From NCBI GenBank assembly GCA_900542565.1, contig UQOC01000002.1, positions 1-64,000 of the forward strand: a stretch of DNA of 64,000 nt. The letters run 5' to 3'. Below are positions 17,895-26,875 of this stretch, piece after piece. Position 1 is the first letter of the stretch, and each line of letters opens with the position of its first letter. The DNA is from an uncultured Eubacteriales bacterium. GTDB taxonomy: Bacteria > Bacillota > Clostridia > Peptostreptococcales > Anaerovoracaceae. The notes beneath the pieces are model-generated. The model had not been told where the DNA came from. It did no database searches and was given only the letters and a program-made list of their open reading frames with translations. The position numbers and the translations under genes were made by a program.

Positions 17895-18190
17895 AAGGGT
17901 ATCTCCCCCCGAAATCAATTTTTTTTCGTTTCAGAGGGATCGACTACACCTAAAATGAAGTTTTTTCTTTAGTTAGGGGGGTCGGCTCCCCCTGATTTCT
18001 TTTATTTGTGAATTTTAGGGGGAACTAAGGCAAGGGAGTGAGGGATATTTTTTACTGTTTTTCGCCATTTTGACAATTTTACTTGTCAAAACAGTCCCGC
18101 AGCAGTTAATCTCACTCCCCCTGAATAACTTATTATTTTGATCCAAGGGGGAGCCGATCCCCCTGGATCCTTATTTTTTCCATTATAGGT
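17895..18190. repeat. Structured intergenic repeat, copy 2
   Basis: Homologous to 8390-8692. The identical 24-bp core is at 18068-18091, with arms TTTTGACAA and TTGTCAAAA. It is enclosed by GGGAGTGAG (18034-18042) pairing with CTCACTCCC (18111-18119). Flanking GGGGGT/CTCCCCC pairs and the shared CTACACCTAAAA string are present. Base changes in the stems differ between copies while pairing is kept, which points to selection on structure or recent common origin of a palindromic element. Confidence 0.7.
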
Positions 18191-18295
18191 GGACTTTGTC
18201 TCAACGAATCTCAGCATTTCTTTCTAAAACCTGTGAGACCTGAGTTCCCTGCGGACTATCAGCATTTGCTGTCTGTTCTGCGCTGAGGGCGTTAA

Positions 18296-18320
18296 TTTTC
18301 GCTGAGCAGCCGTTAATTTT
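18296..18320 (+). repeat. 25-bp dispersed repeat, copy 1
   Basis: The 25-bp string starting TTTTCGCTGAGCAGCC and ending GTTAATTTT is identical to 37853-37877. A shorter relative (CGCTGAGGGCGTTAATTTT) lies in tandem just upstream at 18281-18299. It lies 9 bp before the truncated IS200 transposase fragment. Confidence 0.65.
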
Positions 18321-18328
18321 TTGCACTG

Positions 18329-18517
18329 ATGATGTTTGAGCATCATGCGAATCTAAAATACAAGTTCGGGAATCGGCACTTTTGGGCCGAAGGGTATTAT
18401 GTCAGCACAGTAGGGTTGAATGATGAGACGATCAGGAAATACATCAAAGAGCAAGAGAAGCATGACATGGCGATGGATAAGTTGAGCGTGAAAGAATACG
18501 AGGACCCATTCACATAG
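18329..18517 (+). pseudogene. tnpA: IS200/IS605 family transposase TnpA, C-terminal fragment
   Basis: The 62 codons match only the C-terminal part of Y1 HUH transposases: NLKYKFGNRHFWAEGYYVST, then VGLNDETIRKYIKEQE. A full TnpA has about 140-150 residues. The N-terminal HUH motif is absent, and the frame is closed upstream by a TAA at 18314. The fragment cannot transpose by itself. Any expression would be fortuitous. Confidence 0.85.
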
Positions 18518-18570
18518 AGAGAAGCCCCTTCAGGGGCGGCCAAAGAGGCAAGAGCAATAAGGCTTGAACG

Positions 18571-18602
18571 AAAGAGAAAGCCCGCGTCTTTAGGCGCGGG
18601 CT
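18571..18602 (-). terminator. IS-derived hairpin acting as terminator of the amidohydrolase operon
   Basis: On the minus strand AGCCCGCG and CGCGGGCT are followed by TTTCTCTTTC, an intrinsic terminator shape. It lies about 100 bp past the stop of the last gene of the transporter/amidohydrolase operon. Confidence 0.5.
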
Positions 18603-18703
18603 AGTAGCGGGGGCTTATAGCCCCGGTTCGAACCACCCGTTTTACGGGTGGCACCGATTTGTTTGTCATCTGCCCATTTATGTAAGGAGGGTATGTTTTT
18701 TGG

Positions 18704-20128
18704 TTAAAGTTTTTCTTCTTCCATAAAACGCGCGTTGGTTCCGTGTATATCGAAGAATTCTTTTGATGCTCTTACGCCGATTTCATGCGGGTATTTCTGT
18801 ATATTCCTTATACAAGCATCCTCATCTATGGTCAGAATTCTCTGATCTTTCATGATTACGCGCCCATTTACCGCTGATAAGGCAACTTCACATCCCCTTG
18901 CGCTATAAACCAAATTGGGAACTATATTGCGCATAGGGTAAGTGTACACGGGCTGCATAGATGGATAATTCAGGTCAACTGCTATGAAGTCAGCCTGCTT
19001 GCCTCGCTCAAGAGATCCTGTCTCATCATCCACTCCTATAGCCTTCGCTCCTTCTATGGTGGCCATACGCAGGGCTTTCCACGCCGGCATGATTTCCGGA
19101 TCACGGTATTTCAGTTTATTGAACATACATACATTTTTCATCTCATGTATAATGTTATGACAATTATTTCCCGGCGCCTGATCTGATCCAAGAGCCACAT
19201 TCCCGCCGGCCTCCTGGAATATTACGCTAGGGCAGACCATTCCGTCAATGATCCCGATGGAAGCCGGGTTCACCACCATTGAAGCTCCGCTCCTTGCGAT
19301 TATTCTGGTTTCTTCGTCATCGCATTCCGTAAGATGTACTGCGATCAGTGAATCATCCAGATACCCCAGATCCTGGAGAAATTCCGTAGTACGCTTTCCA
19401 TAGCGGTTCTCAACCTGATAGAGTTCTCTGTCGCCCTGCTGCACATGCATATGTATTTTGGTTTTGCGCTCCTTGGCGATTTTCTGTATTTTCAGAAGCA
19501 GAGAAACGCTGACAAAATCTACCCCCTGCGGACCGAACAGGATCCGAATCCTCCCGTCACCTTTGCGATGCCACTTATCAAACAGTTCCAAGTTCCGGGC
19601 CAGCTCTTTCTCTCCTTGCGAATCGTCCATTTCATATAGCTCTCCCGGCTTATATATCCTTCTCTTTGCCGCGCGGATAGTTTGAGCAACATTTCCTCTG
19701 GCGCCGATCCTGTCGATAAACTGGCAAACATGATCCATTTCCGCATCATAATCGCCTAATGTGGTCGTACCTGCTTTTATCGCTTCTATGATAGCCACTT
19801 CGCTTCCGGCGTTCCGTTCATCAACAGTCACAGCATTATCAAACGGCTGCAATCCATACATCATCCAGTTTTTAGTATCCTGTGCAAGCCCGCGCATGAT
19901 ATTGCAGGCCGTATGCATATGGCCGTCGATCAGACCCGGCAGAACCACATGATGGGACATATCGAGTACTTCATCTGCCTTAAAGCAGCCATCGCATTTT
20001 TCCAAATCGATAAAATCAACGATCTTACCGCCATCAACGATCATCGCCTGATCCGCTTTGTACCCTACGCCATCGCCCTCCATAGTGTAAAAGTGAGGCG
20101 CCTTTACAATCATGTCTACTTTCTTCAT
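18704..20128 (-). CDS. Amidohydrolase, aminohydrolase type (TRZ/ATZ-like)
   Basis: A 474-residue metal-dependent hydrolase of the cytosine deaminase/AtzA-AtzB-TrzN group, which removes amines or other groups from C=N ring carbons. Metal ligands visible: the HMH pair in GLIDGHMHTAC (residues 67-77), His in IHMHVQQGD, His in AVHLTECDDEE and Asp in ALGSDQAPGNN. The N-terminal 55 residues and the last 80 form the composite beta-sandwich of the superfamily. Ribosome site AAGAGGATTAT. It is the last gene of the run that starts at the sigma-54 promoter. It is only distantly similar to the two neighbouring amidohydrolases, so its substrate may be a different ring compound. Confidence 0.88.
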   Translation of the reverse strand: MKKVDMIVKAPHFYTMEGDGVGYKADQAMIVDGGKIVDFIDLEKCDGCFKADEVLDMSHHVVLPGLIDGHMHTACNIMRGLAQDTKNWMMYGLQPFDNAVTVDERNAGSEVAIIEAIKAGTTTLGDYDAEMDHVCQFIDRIGARGNVAQTIRAAKRRIYKPGELYEMDDSQGEKELARNLELFDKWHRKGDGRIRILFGPQGVDFVSVSLLLKIQKIAKERKTKIHMHVQQGDRELYQVENRYGKRTTEFLQDLGYLDDSLIAVHLTECDDEETRIIARSGASMVVNPASIGIIDGMVCPSVIFQEAGGNVALGSDQAPGNNCHNIIHEMKNVCMFNKLKYRDPEIMPAWKALRMATIEGAKAIGVDDETGSLERGKQADFIAVDLNYPSMQPVYTYPMRNIVPNLVYSARGCEVALSAVNGRVIMKDQRILTIDEDACIRNIQKYPHEIGVRASKEFFDIHGTNARFMEEEKL

Positions 20129-20165
20129 ATAATCCTCTTAATTCTGAGCCCGCAAGTTAAACTTC

Positions 20166-21791
20166 CTATTCTTTCGTAACATCCAAGAATTTAGGCTCGC
20201 CTTCCATAATGGTAGGATGAGGTTTGAATCCCTTTACATGTCCGGTATTGACAACGCTCCATCCGTTTTTGTTGTACAGAGGTACCCAGAGCGCTTCCTC
20301 GGCAGCGATCTTCTGGAGTTCTTCGTAGCACTCCATTCTTCTTGCTTCATCGGTCGTGCTCCTGGCTTCAGTTAAGAGCGCGTCAGCCTCCGGACTGCTC
20401 CACCTTGAACGATTAGGAGCAGGTATATTTTTGCTGTACATGTATTCTTGCAGCAGATCTTCCGCTGAATTGATATATGTTCCCATGATAAGAACATCGA
20501 AATCGTTTCCGCCTTCTCCACCTACTCTTTCCCAGAAGTCTGCGGTGGAGGTGTTAACTACAACATCGATGCCGATCTTCTTCATCTGAGCCTGGAAAAT
20601 TTCCGCTGTCTTTGCATCTTCATCGGATGAGCAGTAAGAAATTTCTATTGACAGCTTTTCACCGTCCTTATAACGGTATCCGTCGCTTTCCAGCTTGTAT
20701 CCGTTATCTTCCAGCAATTTTCCTGCCGCATCGAGGTCGTATTTATAAAAGTCTTTGCCCTCTTTCCAGTTCCACTGATAATTTTCAGGAAGTCCGGTGT
20801 ACATCGCTTCCGCGTGGCCTCCCATTACGGTATTTATTATTTCTTCCCTGTCAATGGCCATATTGCAGGCCTGTCTTACAACCTTGTCTACTCTCTCTGT
20901 CTGGAACAGCAGGAACACAGGATATGGAGGCTGATATTCCGCCAGGCTGTAGTCTCCTTTAGCTAAAAGATTTTCGATTTCGTTTGCAAATACGCATCCG
21001 TTTCCTAAAATGTCCACATTGCCTGCTTCAAACTCCATAAGTCTTGTTCCCGGTTCAGGAAGGAATCTTACCTTTATGCCGGAAATATGGGCGGGACCCT
21101 GGTTTTCAAATATTGACGAACCCCAGGTGTATTCATCGTTTCTAGTCATCTTAAGATAGTCGTTGGCCATATACTCTTCAAATTTGAAAGGACCCGTTCC
21201 GTCTACAACTTCCGTTCCATATACCTTGCCTTCTGCTTCCGCCTGTTCTACGGCTTCTCCGTTCATGATGGAGGCTACCGGCACCGTCATGTTAACTAAG
21301 AAATTGTTGTCAGGTCTGGTCATATGAACGACTACGGTACTGTCATCCGGAGCCTCTATGGTATCAACAAAGTCCAGATAATATGAATATACCGTACCAG
21401 GTTCACTTCTCCAGCGTTCCCAAGTCCATTTAACATCTTCTGATGTTAATTCTTTTCCGCTGTGAAACTTAACTCCGTCCTTCAGATGGAATGTGTATGT
21501 GAGACCGTCCTCAGAAACTTCCCAGCTTTCGGCTAAAGCGTCCTTGATAGTCTGGCCGTCAAAGTCAGTTGTAACGATAGTATCGTACATCTGGTTTATA
21601 TATTGCCAGTCCCCGTAATTTGATGTCATCTGCGGGTCTAAGATACAGCTTGCACCGACAGAGTAGGTGCCGACAACCAACTCGTCTGTTCCCGTACTGC
21701 TCTCATTGCTGTTTCCGCATGCAGCCAGAGCGAATACCATGATAAGGGCTAATAAAACCGATACCGCTTTTTTGCCTCTCTGCTTTAACAT
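20166..21791 (-). CDS. Peptide/nickel-type ABC transporter substrate-binding lipoprotein
   Basis: A 541-residue family 5 extracellular solute-binding protein (DppA/OppA type). The start at 21791 has GAGGTG 6 bp upstream; the frame stays open further upstream but that part is not protein-like. A lipobox LIMVFALAACGNSN makes Cys25 or so the lipid-anchored residue. Family motifs include MYDTIVTTDFDGQTIKDALA and YTFHLKDGVKFHSGKELTSE. It is the binding partner of the DppBCDF-type permease and ATPase proteins encoded upstream in the same run. The ligand cannot be read from sequence; this family also binds non-peptides such as heterocycles and opines. Confidence 0.92.
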   Translation of the reverse strand: MLKQRGKKAVSVLLALIMVFALAACGNSNESSTGTDELVVGTYSVGASCILDPQMTSNYGDWQYINQMYDTIVTTDFDGQTIKDALAESWEVSEDGLTYTFHLKDGVKFHSGKELTSEDVKWTWERWRSEPGTVYSYYLDFVDTIEAPDDSTVVVHMTRPDNNFLVNMTVPVASIMNGEAVEQAEAEGKVYGTEVVDGTGPFKFEEYMANDYLKMTRNDEYTWGSSIFENQGPAHISGIKVRFLPEPGTRLMEFEAGNVDILGNGCVFANEIENLLAKGDYSLAEYQPPYPVFLLFQTERVDKVVRQACNMAIDREEIINTVMGGHAEAMYTGLPENYQWNWKEGKDFYKYDLDAAGKLLEDNGYKLESDGYRYKDGEKLSIEISYCSSDEDAKTAEIFQAQMKKIGIDVVVNTSTADFWERVGGEGGNDFDVLIMGTYINSAEDLLQEYMYSKNIPAPNRSRWSSPEADALLTEARSTTDEARRMECYEELQKIAAEEALWVPLYNKNGWSVVNTGHVKGFKPHPTIMEGEPKFLDVTKE

Positions 21792-21864
21792 TTTTTTCAC
21801 CTCATTTCTTATATTTTGAAAAGCGAGTCTTACATTACGCTTTTTCAACCAGTTGATATTACAG

Positions 21865-23319
21865 CTATCCCTCGTATCTTGGACATGCAAGCGGGGAAAG
21901 TTCGTCAACGCTCCGGTTAAAACGGTCATGCTGCGCGGTCCTGCTCCACGAACCCTCAGATACTTCTTGCAGTTCTGCGGCAAGTTCGGCCTCATTTACA
22001 CCGTCAACCTGCCCGTCTTTCACCACACGCTTTCCGGCCACATAAACCTGATCTATCGAGTGTCTTGTCGCGCTGTATATTATATTTTTCACAACATCTC
22101 GTACCGGAGCCATTTCGATGTTATCCAGTTTGAACACTACAAAGTCTGCTTTCGCGCCCTTTTCAAGTTTTCCCAGATCATTTCTGCCGAACGCTTTGGC
22201 GCCGTTCACCGTCGCCGCGTTAAAAATGTCTCTGGCGGTTACGGCAAAAGTCGTCCTGTCTACGATCTTACCCATTATGGCTGCCAGTCTCATTTCCTGG
22301 ATAAAGTCTGACGGGAAGGTATCCGTACCTATCGTCATGTTTACCCCGTACTCCTGATATTTTCCAAAGGATTGCAATGTATTTCCGCCTCTTGCTATGG
22401 CAATAGGACAATGAGCAACTGTAGTTCCGCTTTCTCCAAGCAGTTTCAGGTCGCTGTCTCCCGCCATGTTGATCTCGCTGTGTCCTGTGATATACAGACA
22501 GTGGGCGACGGACACATCCTCGCCGAGCATGCCCGTATCAGCCATAAGCTGCACTGGAGTTTTGCCGTACATGCGTATACATGTTTCAAATTCAAGAGCT
22601 CCTTCAGCCCCGTGGATGGTTATCCGTTTTCCCATCCTGTCCGCTCTTTTTCTTACTTCCTTGAGCATATCAGGCGTGCAGTACATGGTCTGCGTAGGCG
22701 CCCATACGGCGTGAATTCTTCCGTCATATGTTCCGTCTATGTCGCGTATCAGCTGTTCGGCTTCGTCGATCCTGTCGAATCCTTCCTTTTCGTTGAACTC
22801 ACAGGCTACGGAATGGCCGTCCGGAGAATACCATATGCTGTCTTCCTCATATCTGTCTCCCGCTCTGACCGGGGCTCCCACATAAGCGCGCATTCCCATT
22901 TTTCCGGCGATCTCGGCTTCTGTTCTGGAATAACCTCCTCCATAGATCAAAGCGGTCGTACATCCGCTTTTGAGGATTTCCGCAAGGTTGAGTTTGGCCT
23001 GCAAAAACGCGCCTCTCTCTCCCAGAGACATTACGAGGGCATAGTCATAAAGAGTTCCTTCGTAAAAATACGGATTGCCTATATCCTCTCTATAGCTCTT
23101 GAGGCTGTAAACTTCGCACGGATGTGTATGGGTGTTGATAAATCCCGGAGTGATCGCCACATTGCCGAGGTCTTCCACATCTGCCCCCTCGGGTATCTGC
23201 GTATAAAATCCGGAAACCGTATCGCCCTCTACTCCCAGATAGCCGTTTTCCAGAGTTTTGTGCTGGCCCTTGTCCCATACGATTATGTATTTCGCCTTAT
23301 AATATTTGATTTCTTTCAT
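21865..23319 (-). CDS. Amidohydrolase, aminohydrolase type (paralogue A)
   Basis: A 484-residue amidohydrolase closely related along its whole length to the next gene. Metal ligands: INTHTHPCEVYSLKSY (HxH), TIHGAEGALEFE, SVAHCLYITGHS and GTDTFPSDFIQEMR. The HPxEVYS(L/I)KSY and GTDTFPSD(F/M)IQEMRLA motifs are shared only by the pair. Family members act on cyclic amidines, purines, pyrimidines and triazines. The start follows GAGGTGGAG. The tandem pair points to duplication and division of labour on related substrates taken up by the adjacent transporter. Confidence 0.88.
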   Translation of the reverse strand: MKEIKYYKAKYIIVWDKGQHKTLENGYLGVEGDTVSGFYTQIPEGADVEDLGNVAITPGFINTHTHPCEVYSLKSYREDIGNPYFYEGTLYDYALVMSLGERGAFLQAKLNLAEILKSGCTTALIYGGGYSRTEAEIAGKMGMRAYVGAPVRAGDRYEEDSIWYSPDGHSVACEFNEKEGFDRIDEAEQLIRDIDGTYDGRIHAVWAPTQTMYCTPDMLKEVRKRADRMGKRITIHGAEGALEFETCIRMYGKTPVQLMADTGMLGEDVSVAHCLYITGHSEINMAGDSDLKLLGESGTTVAHCPIAIARGGNTLQSFGKYQEYGVNMTIGTDTFPSDFIQEMRLAAIMGKIVDRTTFAVTARDIFNAATVNGAKAFGRNDLGKLEKGAKADFVVFKLDNIEMAPVRDVVKNIIYSATRHSIDQVYVAGKRVVKDGQVDGVNEAELAAELQEVSEGSWSRTAQHDRFNRSVDELSPLACPRYEG

Positions 23320-23334
23320 CTCTCCACCTCATTT

Positions 23335-24777
23335 TTACATTCTTGGAAAGCTCATCGGATAAAATTCGTCCATCTCTCTTCCGTCTTTTGTTCTCAGTTC
23401 TTTCCATGCCTCTTCGCCGATTGCCTGCAATTCCTCGCACAGGCCTTTTTCGTCGATTCCGCCGACTTTTCCGTCTCTGACGATGCATTGTCCCTCCACA
23501 TATACGCGGGAAACCGTATGTCTCGTCCCGCTGTAGACGATGCTCTTAATAACATCTCTTGACGGAGTCATTTCGATGGTACTGAGGTCTACGACCGAAA
23601 AGTCAGCCGCCGCTCCCTCGCACAGTCTTCCCAGATCAGGTCTGCCCAGAGCCTTTGCGCCGTTTATCGTCGCGGCGTTAAAAATGTCCTTCGCCCTTGT
23701 CCTGTAAGTCGTATGTTCCTGAGATTTTGCCATGAACGCCGCAAGACGCATTTCCTGTATCATGTCCGACGGAAAAGTATCAGTTCCCATCCCGACATTG
23801 ACTCCGGCCTCCGCGTATTTTGCAAATGACTCCAGATTTGTACCCAGTCTGATAAAAGGAGTAGGGCTGTGAGCCACATTGCTCTTTGTCTGTCCCAACA
23901 GCTTAAGATCATCTTTGTTTTTTATGAAAACCTGGCTGTGTCCTGTTATAAAAACGCAATGGGCCAGCACCACATCCTCTCCCAGAAGACCCGTATCATA
24001 TAAAAGCCTTACGGGAGTTTTTCCGTACATTCTGACGCAGCCTTCAAATTCAGCCAGATCCTCCGCCACATGTACGGTAATGCCGACGCCCAGTTTATCC
24101 GCTGTTTTCCTGGATTCTTTCAGCATATCAGGCGTACATGTCATGGACTGTGTTGGTCCCAGCATTATGTGGATCCTACCTCCGAAAGTTCCGTCATAGT
24201 CTCTTACGAGTTCTTCAGCCTCCCTTATCCTTTGGAAACCGCTTTTTTCATCAAAATCATATGTGACGGAATGTCCGTCCGGTGAATGCCATATGCTGTC
24301 AGCTTCCATCCTGTCTCCGGCTCTTATCCCAGCACCCACATAGGCCCTTGCACCCATTTTTCCTGCCGTTTCCGCCTCCAGCCTGGAATATGGGCCTCCA
24401 TAGATAAGCGAAGTAGTGCATCCGCTCTTCAAAAGCTCGATCAGATTGAGAGTTGTCTGAATTTCTGCACCCCGTTTTCCTAAAGATGGAAATGGATAGT
24501 CCATCAATGTGGATTCAAAGAAATTCGGGTTTCCACAGTCTTCAATGTAGCTTTTTATACTGTACACTTCAGACGGGTGGGTATGCAGGTTCACAAATCC
24601 CGGAATGATCGCCGCATTGCCTAGATCCTCATATTGCGCTCCTTCCGGCAGGCTGCTCATATAACCGGAGATGTTCTTGCCTTCGACGGCAAGATATCCA
24701 TTCTCCAGAATGTGGTGGCTGCCATCTTTCCATACTACGATATACCTGGCTTTAAAAAATTTTGCGGTATCTCTCAT
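23335..24777 (-). CDS. Amidohydrolase, aminohydrolase type (paralogue B)
   Basis: A 480-residue protein starting at the ATG at 24777 behind AAAGGAGGGAG; longer upstream extensions are not supported. Ligand motifs: VNLHTHPSEVYSIKSY, ITVHVAEDLAEFEG, VVLAHCVFITGHSQ and GMGTDTFPSDMIQEM. It aligns end to end with paralogue A, with the same insertions, so the two arose by tandem duplication. N- and C-terminal segments form the composite domain. It follows the ATPase gene by about 75 bp in the same operon. Substrate unknown; a guanidine- or imidazolone-type ring is a reasonable guess from context. Confidence 0.88.
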   Translation of the reverse strand: MRDTAKFFKARYIVVWKDGSHHILENGYLAVEGKNISGYMSSLPEGAQYEDLGNAAIIPGFVNLHTHPSEVYSIKSYIEDCGNPNFFESTLMDYPFPSLGKRGAEIQTTLNLIELLKSGCTTSLIYGGPYSRLEAETAGKMGARAYVGAGIRAGDRMEADSIWHSPDGHSVTYDFDEKSGFQRIREAEELVRDYDGTFGGRIHIMLGPTQSMTCTPDMLKESRKTADKLGVGITVHVAEDLAEFEGCVRMYGKTPVRLLYDTGLLGEDVVLAHCVFITGHSQVFIKNKDDLKLLGQTKSNVAHSPTPFIRLGTNLESFAKYAEAGVNVGMGTDTFPSDMIQEMRLAAFMAKSQEHTTYRTRAKDIFNAATINGAKALGRPDLGRLCEGAAADFSVVDLSTIEMTPSRDVIKSIVYSGTRHTVSRVYVEGQCIVRDGKVGGIDEKGLCEELQAIGEEAWKELRTKDGREMDEFYPMSFPRM

Positions 24778-24854
24778 ATGCTCCCTCCTTTTCACCATAT
24801 GAATATTTAAAACGAAAATAGCGGACAAAATATTAAGGCTGCGAAAATGGCTGA

Positions 24855-25859
24855 TTACTTTCCACCCGTGTTCAGTTCTGCATCTTCATCGCGCCAGAAA
24901 TGACACGCCACCGTATGGCCGTCTCCGACTTCCTCCAGCATCGGAGCTTTTTTCCGGCATATTTCCCGCGCGCTTGGGCATCTGGTGCAGAATCTGCATC
25001 CTTCTGGCGGATCCACGGGGCTTGGAGTATCTCCTTCCAGCAATATGCGATTCCTCTTCACCTCCGGATCAGGCAGAGGTATGGCCGAAAGCAACGCCTT
25101 TGTATACGGGTGCAACGGTTTCTTGTAAAGATCATCTCTTTTGGCGATCTCCATAACCTTGCCAAGGTACATGACTATGATCCTGTCGCATATATACTCC
25201 ACTACGGACAGATCATGGGAAACAAACAACATGGTAAGCCCAAAATCTTTTTTCAGCTTGATAAGCAAATTCAGAATCTGTGACCGCACTGACACATCCA
25301 GCGCGGATACAGGCTCATCGCAGATGATGAATTTCGGGTCGGCAGCAAGTACTCTCGCTATGCCTATGCGCTGTCTCTGACCTCCGGAAAACTCATGTGG
25401 ATAGCGATCCGCGAAGTTTTTTTCAAGGCCTACGATTTCCAGCAGTTCTTCTACTTTTTTACGCCTTGTTTTTTTGTCGCCTTTTCTCTGTATTTCCATA
25501 GGCTCGGCTATGGTCTGCCCTATGCGCATCCTGGGACTCAAAGACGAATACGGATCCTGAAAAACTATCTGAAGATCACTGCGCAATTTGCGGAGTTCTT
25601 TCTTTTTCATCCCCATAAGTTCTTTTCCCTCAAAAACAATGCTTCCTGAGGTCGGCCTCGTAAGTCCGAGAATGGAACGGCCTATGGTCGTTTTTCCGCA
25701 GCCGCTCTCTCCCACAAGCCCCAGAACCTCTCCTCTATATATGTCAAAGGAAACGCCGTCTACAGCTTTAACAAACGATGTGGGCTTGCCAAAAATTTTT
25801 TCATCTATGGCAAACCATTTCTTTATATCTTTTACAGACAGTAATATCTCTTTTTCCAT
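24855..25859 (-). CDS. Peptide-type ABC transporter ATP-binding protein (DppF/OppF)
   Basis: A 334-residue ATPase with Walker A GESGCGKTTIGRS, signature EFSGGQRQRIGIARVL and Walker B FIICDEPVSALD. The OppF-type C-terminal region contains PPEGCRFCTRCPSAREICRKK, whose four Cys may hold an Fe-S cluster as in many Dpp/Opp ATPases. The start overlaps the end of the DppD-type gene (TAATG). It energises the two permeases together with the preceding ATPase. Confidence 0.93.
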   Translation of the reverse strand: MEKEILLSVKDIKKWFAIDEKIFGKPTSFVKAVDGVSFDIYRGEVLGLVGESGCGKTTIGRSILGLTRPTSGSIVFEGKELMGMKKKELRKLRSDLQIVFQDPYSSLSPRMRIGQTIAEPMEIQRKGDKKTRRKKVEELLEIVGLEKNFADRYPHEFSGGQRQRIGIARVLAADPKFIICDEPVSALDVSVRSQILNLLIKLKKDFGLTMLFVSHDLSVVEYICDRIIVMYLGKVMEIAKRDDLYKKPLHPYTKALLSAIPLPDPEVKRNRILLEGDTPSPVDPPEGCRFCTRCPSAREICRKKAPMLEEVGDGHTVACHFWRDEDAELNTGGK

Positions 25860-26860
25860 TATGCTTCACCCGTCCCTTTACTCAGAGTGTGCAGATGACA
25901 CCTGACCTTTCTTCCTTCGCCGACTTCTACAAGTTCAGGCTCTTTCTCTCTGCATATATCCATCGCATATGCGCAGCGAGGACAGAATCTGCAACCCTGC
26001 CTTATTCTGTTTGCTCCGCTTTTAAACGGGATCATGTAAAGTTTTTCATGATTTCCAATCTTGGGTATGGACTTCATAAGCCCTTCAGTATAAGGATGAA
26101 GGGGTTTTTTAAACAGATTTTTTACCGACGCTTCTTCCACCACTCTCCCGGCATACATAACGACCACATATTTCGCGACTTCCGCAATTACTCCAAGATC
26201 GTGAGTGATCATCATTATGGACATCTGCCGTTCGGCCTGCAATTTTCTGATCAGATCCAGTATCTGCGCCTGAATGGTAACATCCAAAGCGGTAGTAGGC
26301 TCGTCGGCTATAAGCAGCTGCGGATTGCATGAAAGGGCCATGGCGATCATCGCGCGCTGAAGCATGCCCCCGGACATTTGATGGGGATATTCCTTTACCC
26401 TCTTTTCAGGAAAAGAAATTCCTACTTCATGAAGCAGCTCAACGGCCATCTGTTCAGCCTCTTTTTTTGGTTTATCCTGGTGCAAGACTATTGCTTCCAC
26501 GATCTGAGACCCTATCGTGTAAAGAGGATTAAACGAAGTCATCGGTTCCTGAAAAATCATGGAAATCTTGTTCCCTCTTATCTTCATCATTTCCTCTTCA
26601 GTCTTTTTCAGTACATCTTCACCCTCGAATATTATTTCGCCTCCTGTGATTTTTCCCGGCGGATAGGAGATCAGCCGCATGATCGACATTGCGGAAACGC
26701 TTTTTCCGCTTCCGGATTCACCGACTACGCCCAGCACTTCGCCTTTTTTTATTCTGAATGTCACATCCTCAACTGCGTGATTTTCATCTTTTCCGTTGTA
26801 GAAAGTCACAGACAGGTGATTTACTTCTATTAAATTATCATTTGTTTTAGCCATTTCCAT
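25859..26860 (-). CDS. Peptide-type ABC transporter ATP-binding protein (DppD/OppD)
   Basis: A 333-residue ATPase with Walker A GESGSGKSVSAMS, signature QMSGGMLQRAMIAMAL and Walker B LLIADEPTTALD. The C-terminal cysteine motif is QGCRFCPRCAYAMDICREK. The start at 26860 lies 8 bp after GGAAGGAG. It lies between the OppC-type permease gene and the second ATPase gene. Confidence 0.93.
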   Translation of the reverse strand: MEMAKTNDNLIEVNHLSVTFYNGKDENHAVEDVTFRIKKGEVLGVVGESGSGKSVSAMSIMRLISYPPGKITGGEIIFEGEDVLKKTEEEMMKIRGNKISMIFQEPMTSFNPLYTIGSQIVEAIVLHQDKPKKEAEQMAVELLHEVGISFPEKRVKEYPHQMSGGMLQRAMIAMALSCNPQLLIADEPTTALDVTIQAQILDLIRKLQAERQMSIMMITHDLGVIAEVAKYVVVMYAGRVVEEASVKNLFKKPLHPYTEGLMKSIPKIGNHEKLYMIPFKSGANRIRQGCRFCPRCAYAMDICREKEPELVEVGEGRKVRCHLHTLSKGTGEA

Positions 26861-26875
26861 CTCATCTGCTCCTTC

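Larger units (their letters stand above)
18329..18655 (+). mobile_element. IS200/IS605-type element remnant with right-end hairpins
   Basis: After the tnpA fragment come three hairpins in a row: AGCCCGCG/CGCGGGCT (18579-18602), GGGGCT/AGCCCC (18610-18624) and CCACCCGT/ACGGGTGG (18633-18651). The GAAAGCCC...GGGCTAGTAG context is the usual look of IS200/IS605 right ends. The left end and most of tnpA are missing. It now separates the nucleoside/RmuC region from the catabolic island. Confidence 0.7.

Noticed and set aside
21792..21995. N-terminal extension of the substrate-binding protein
   Set aside because: The frame stays open upstream, but the lipoprotein signal and GAGGTG site fix the start at 21791.
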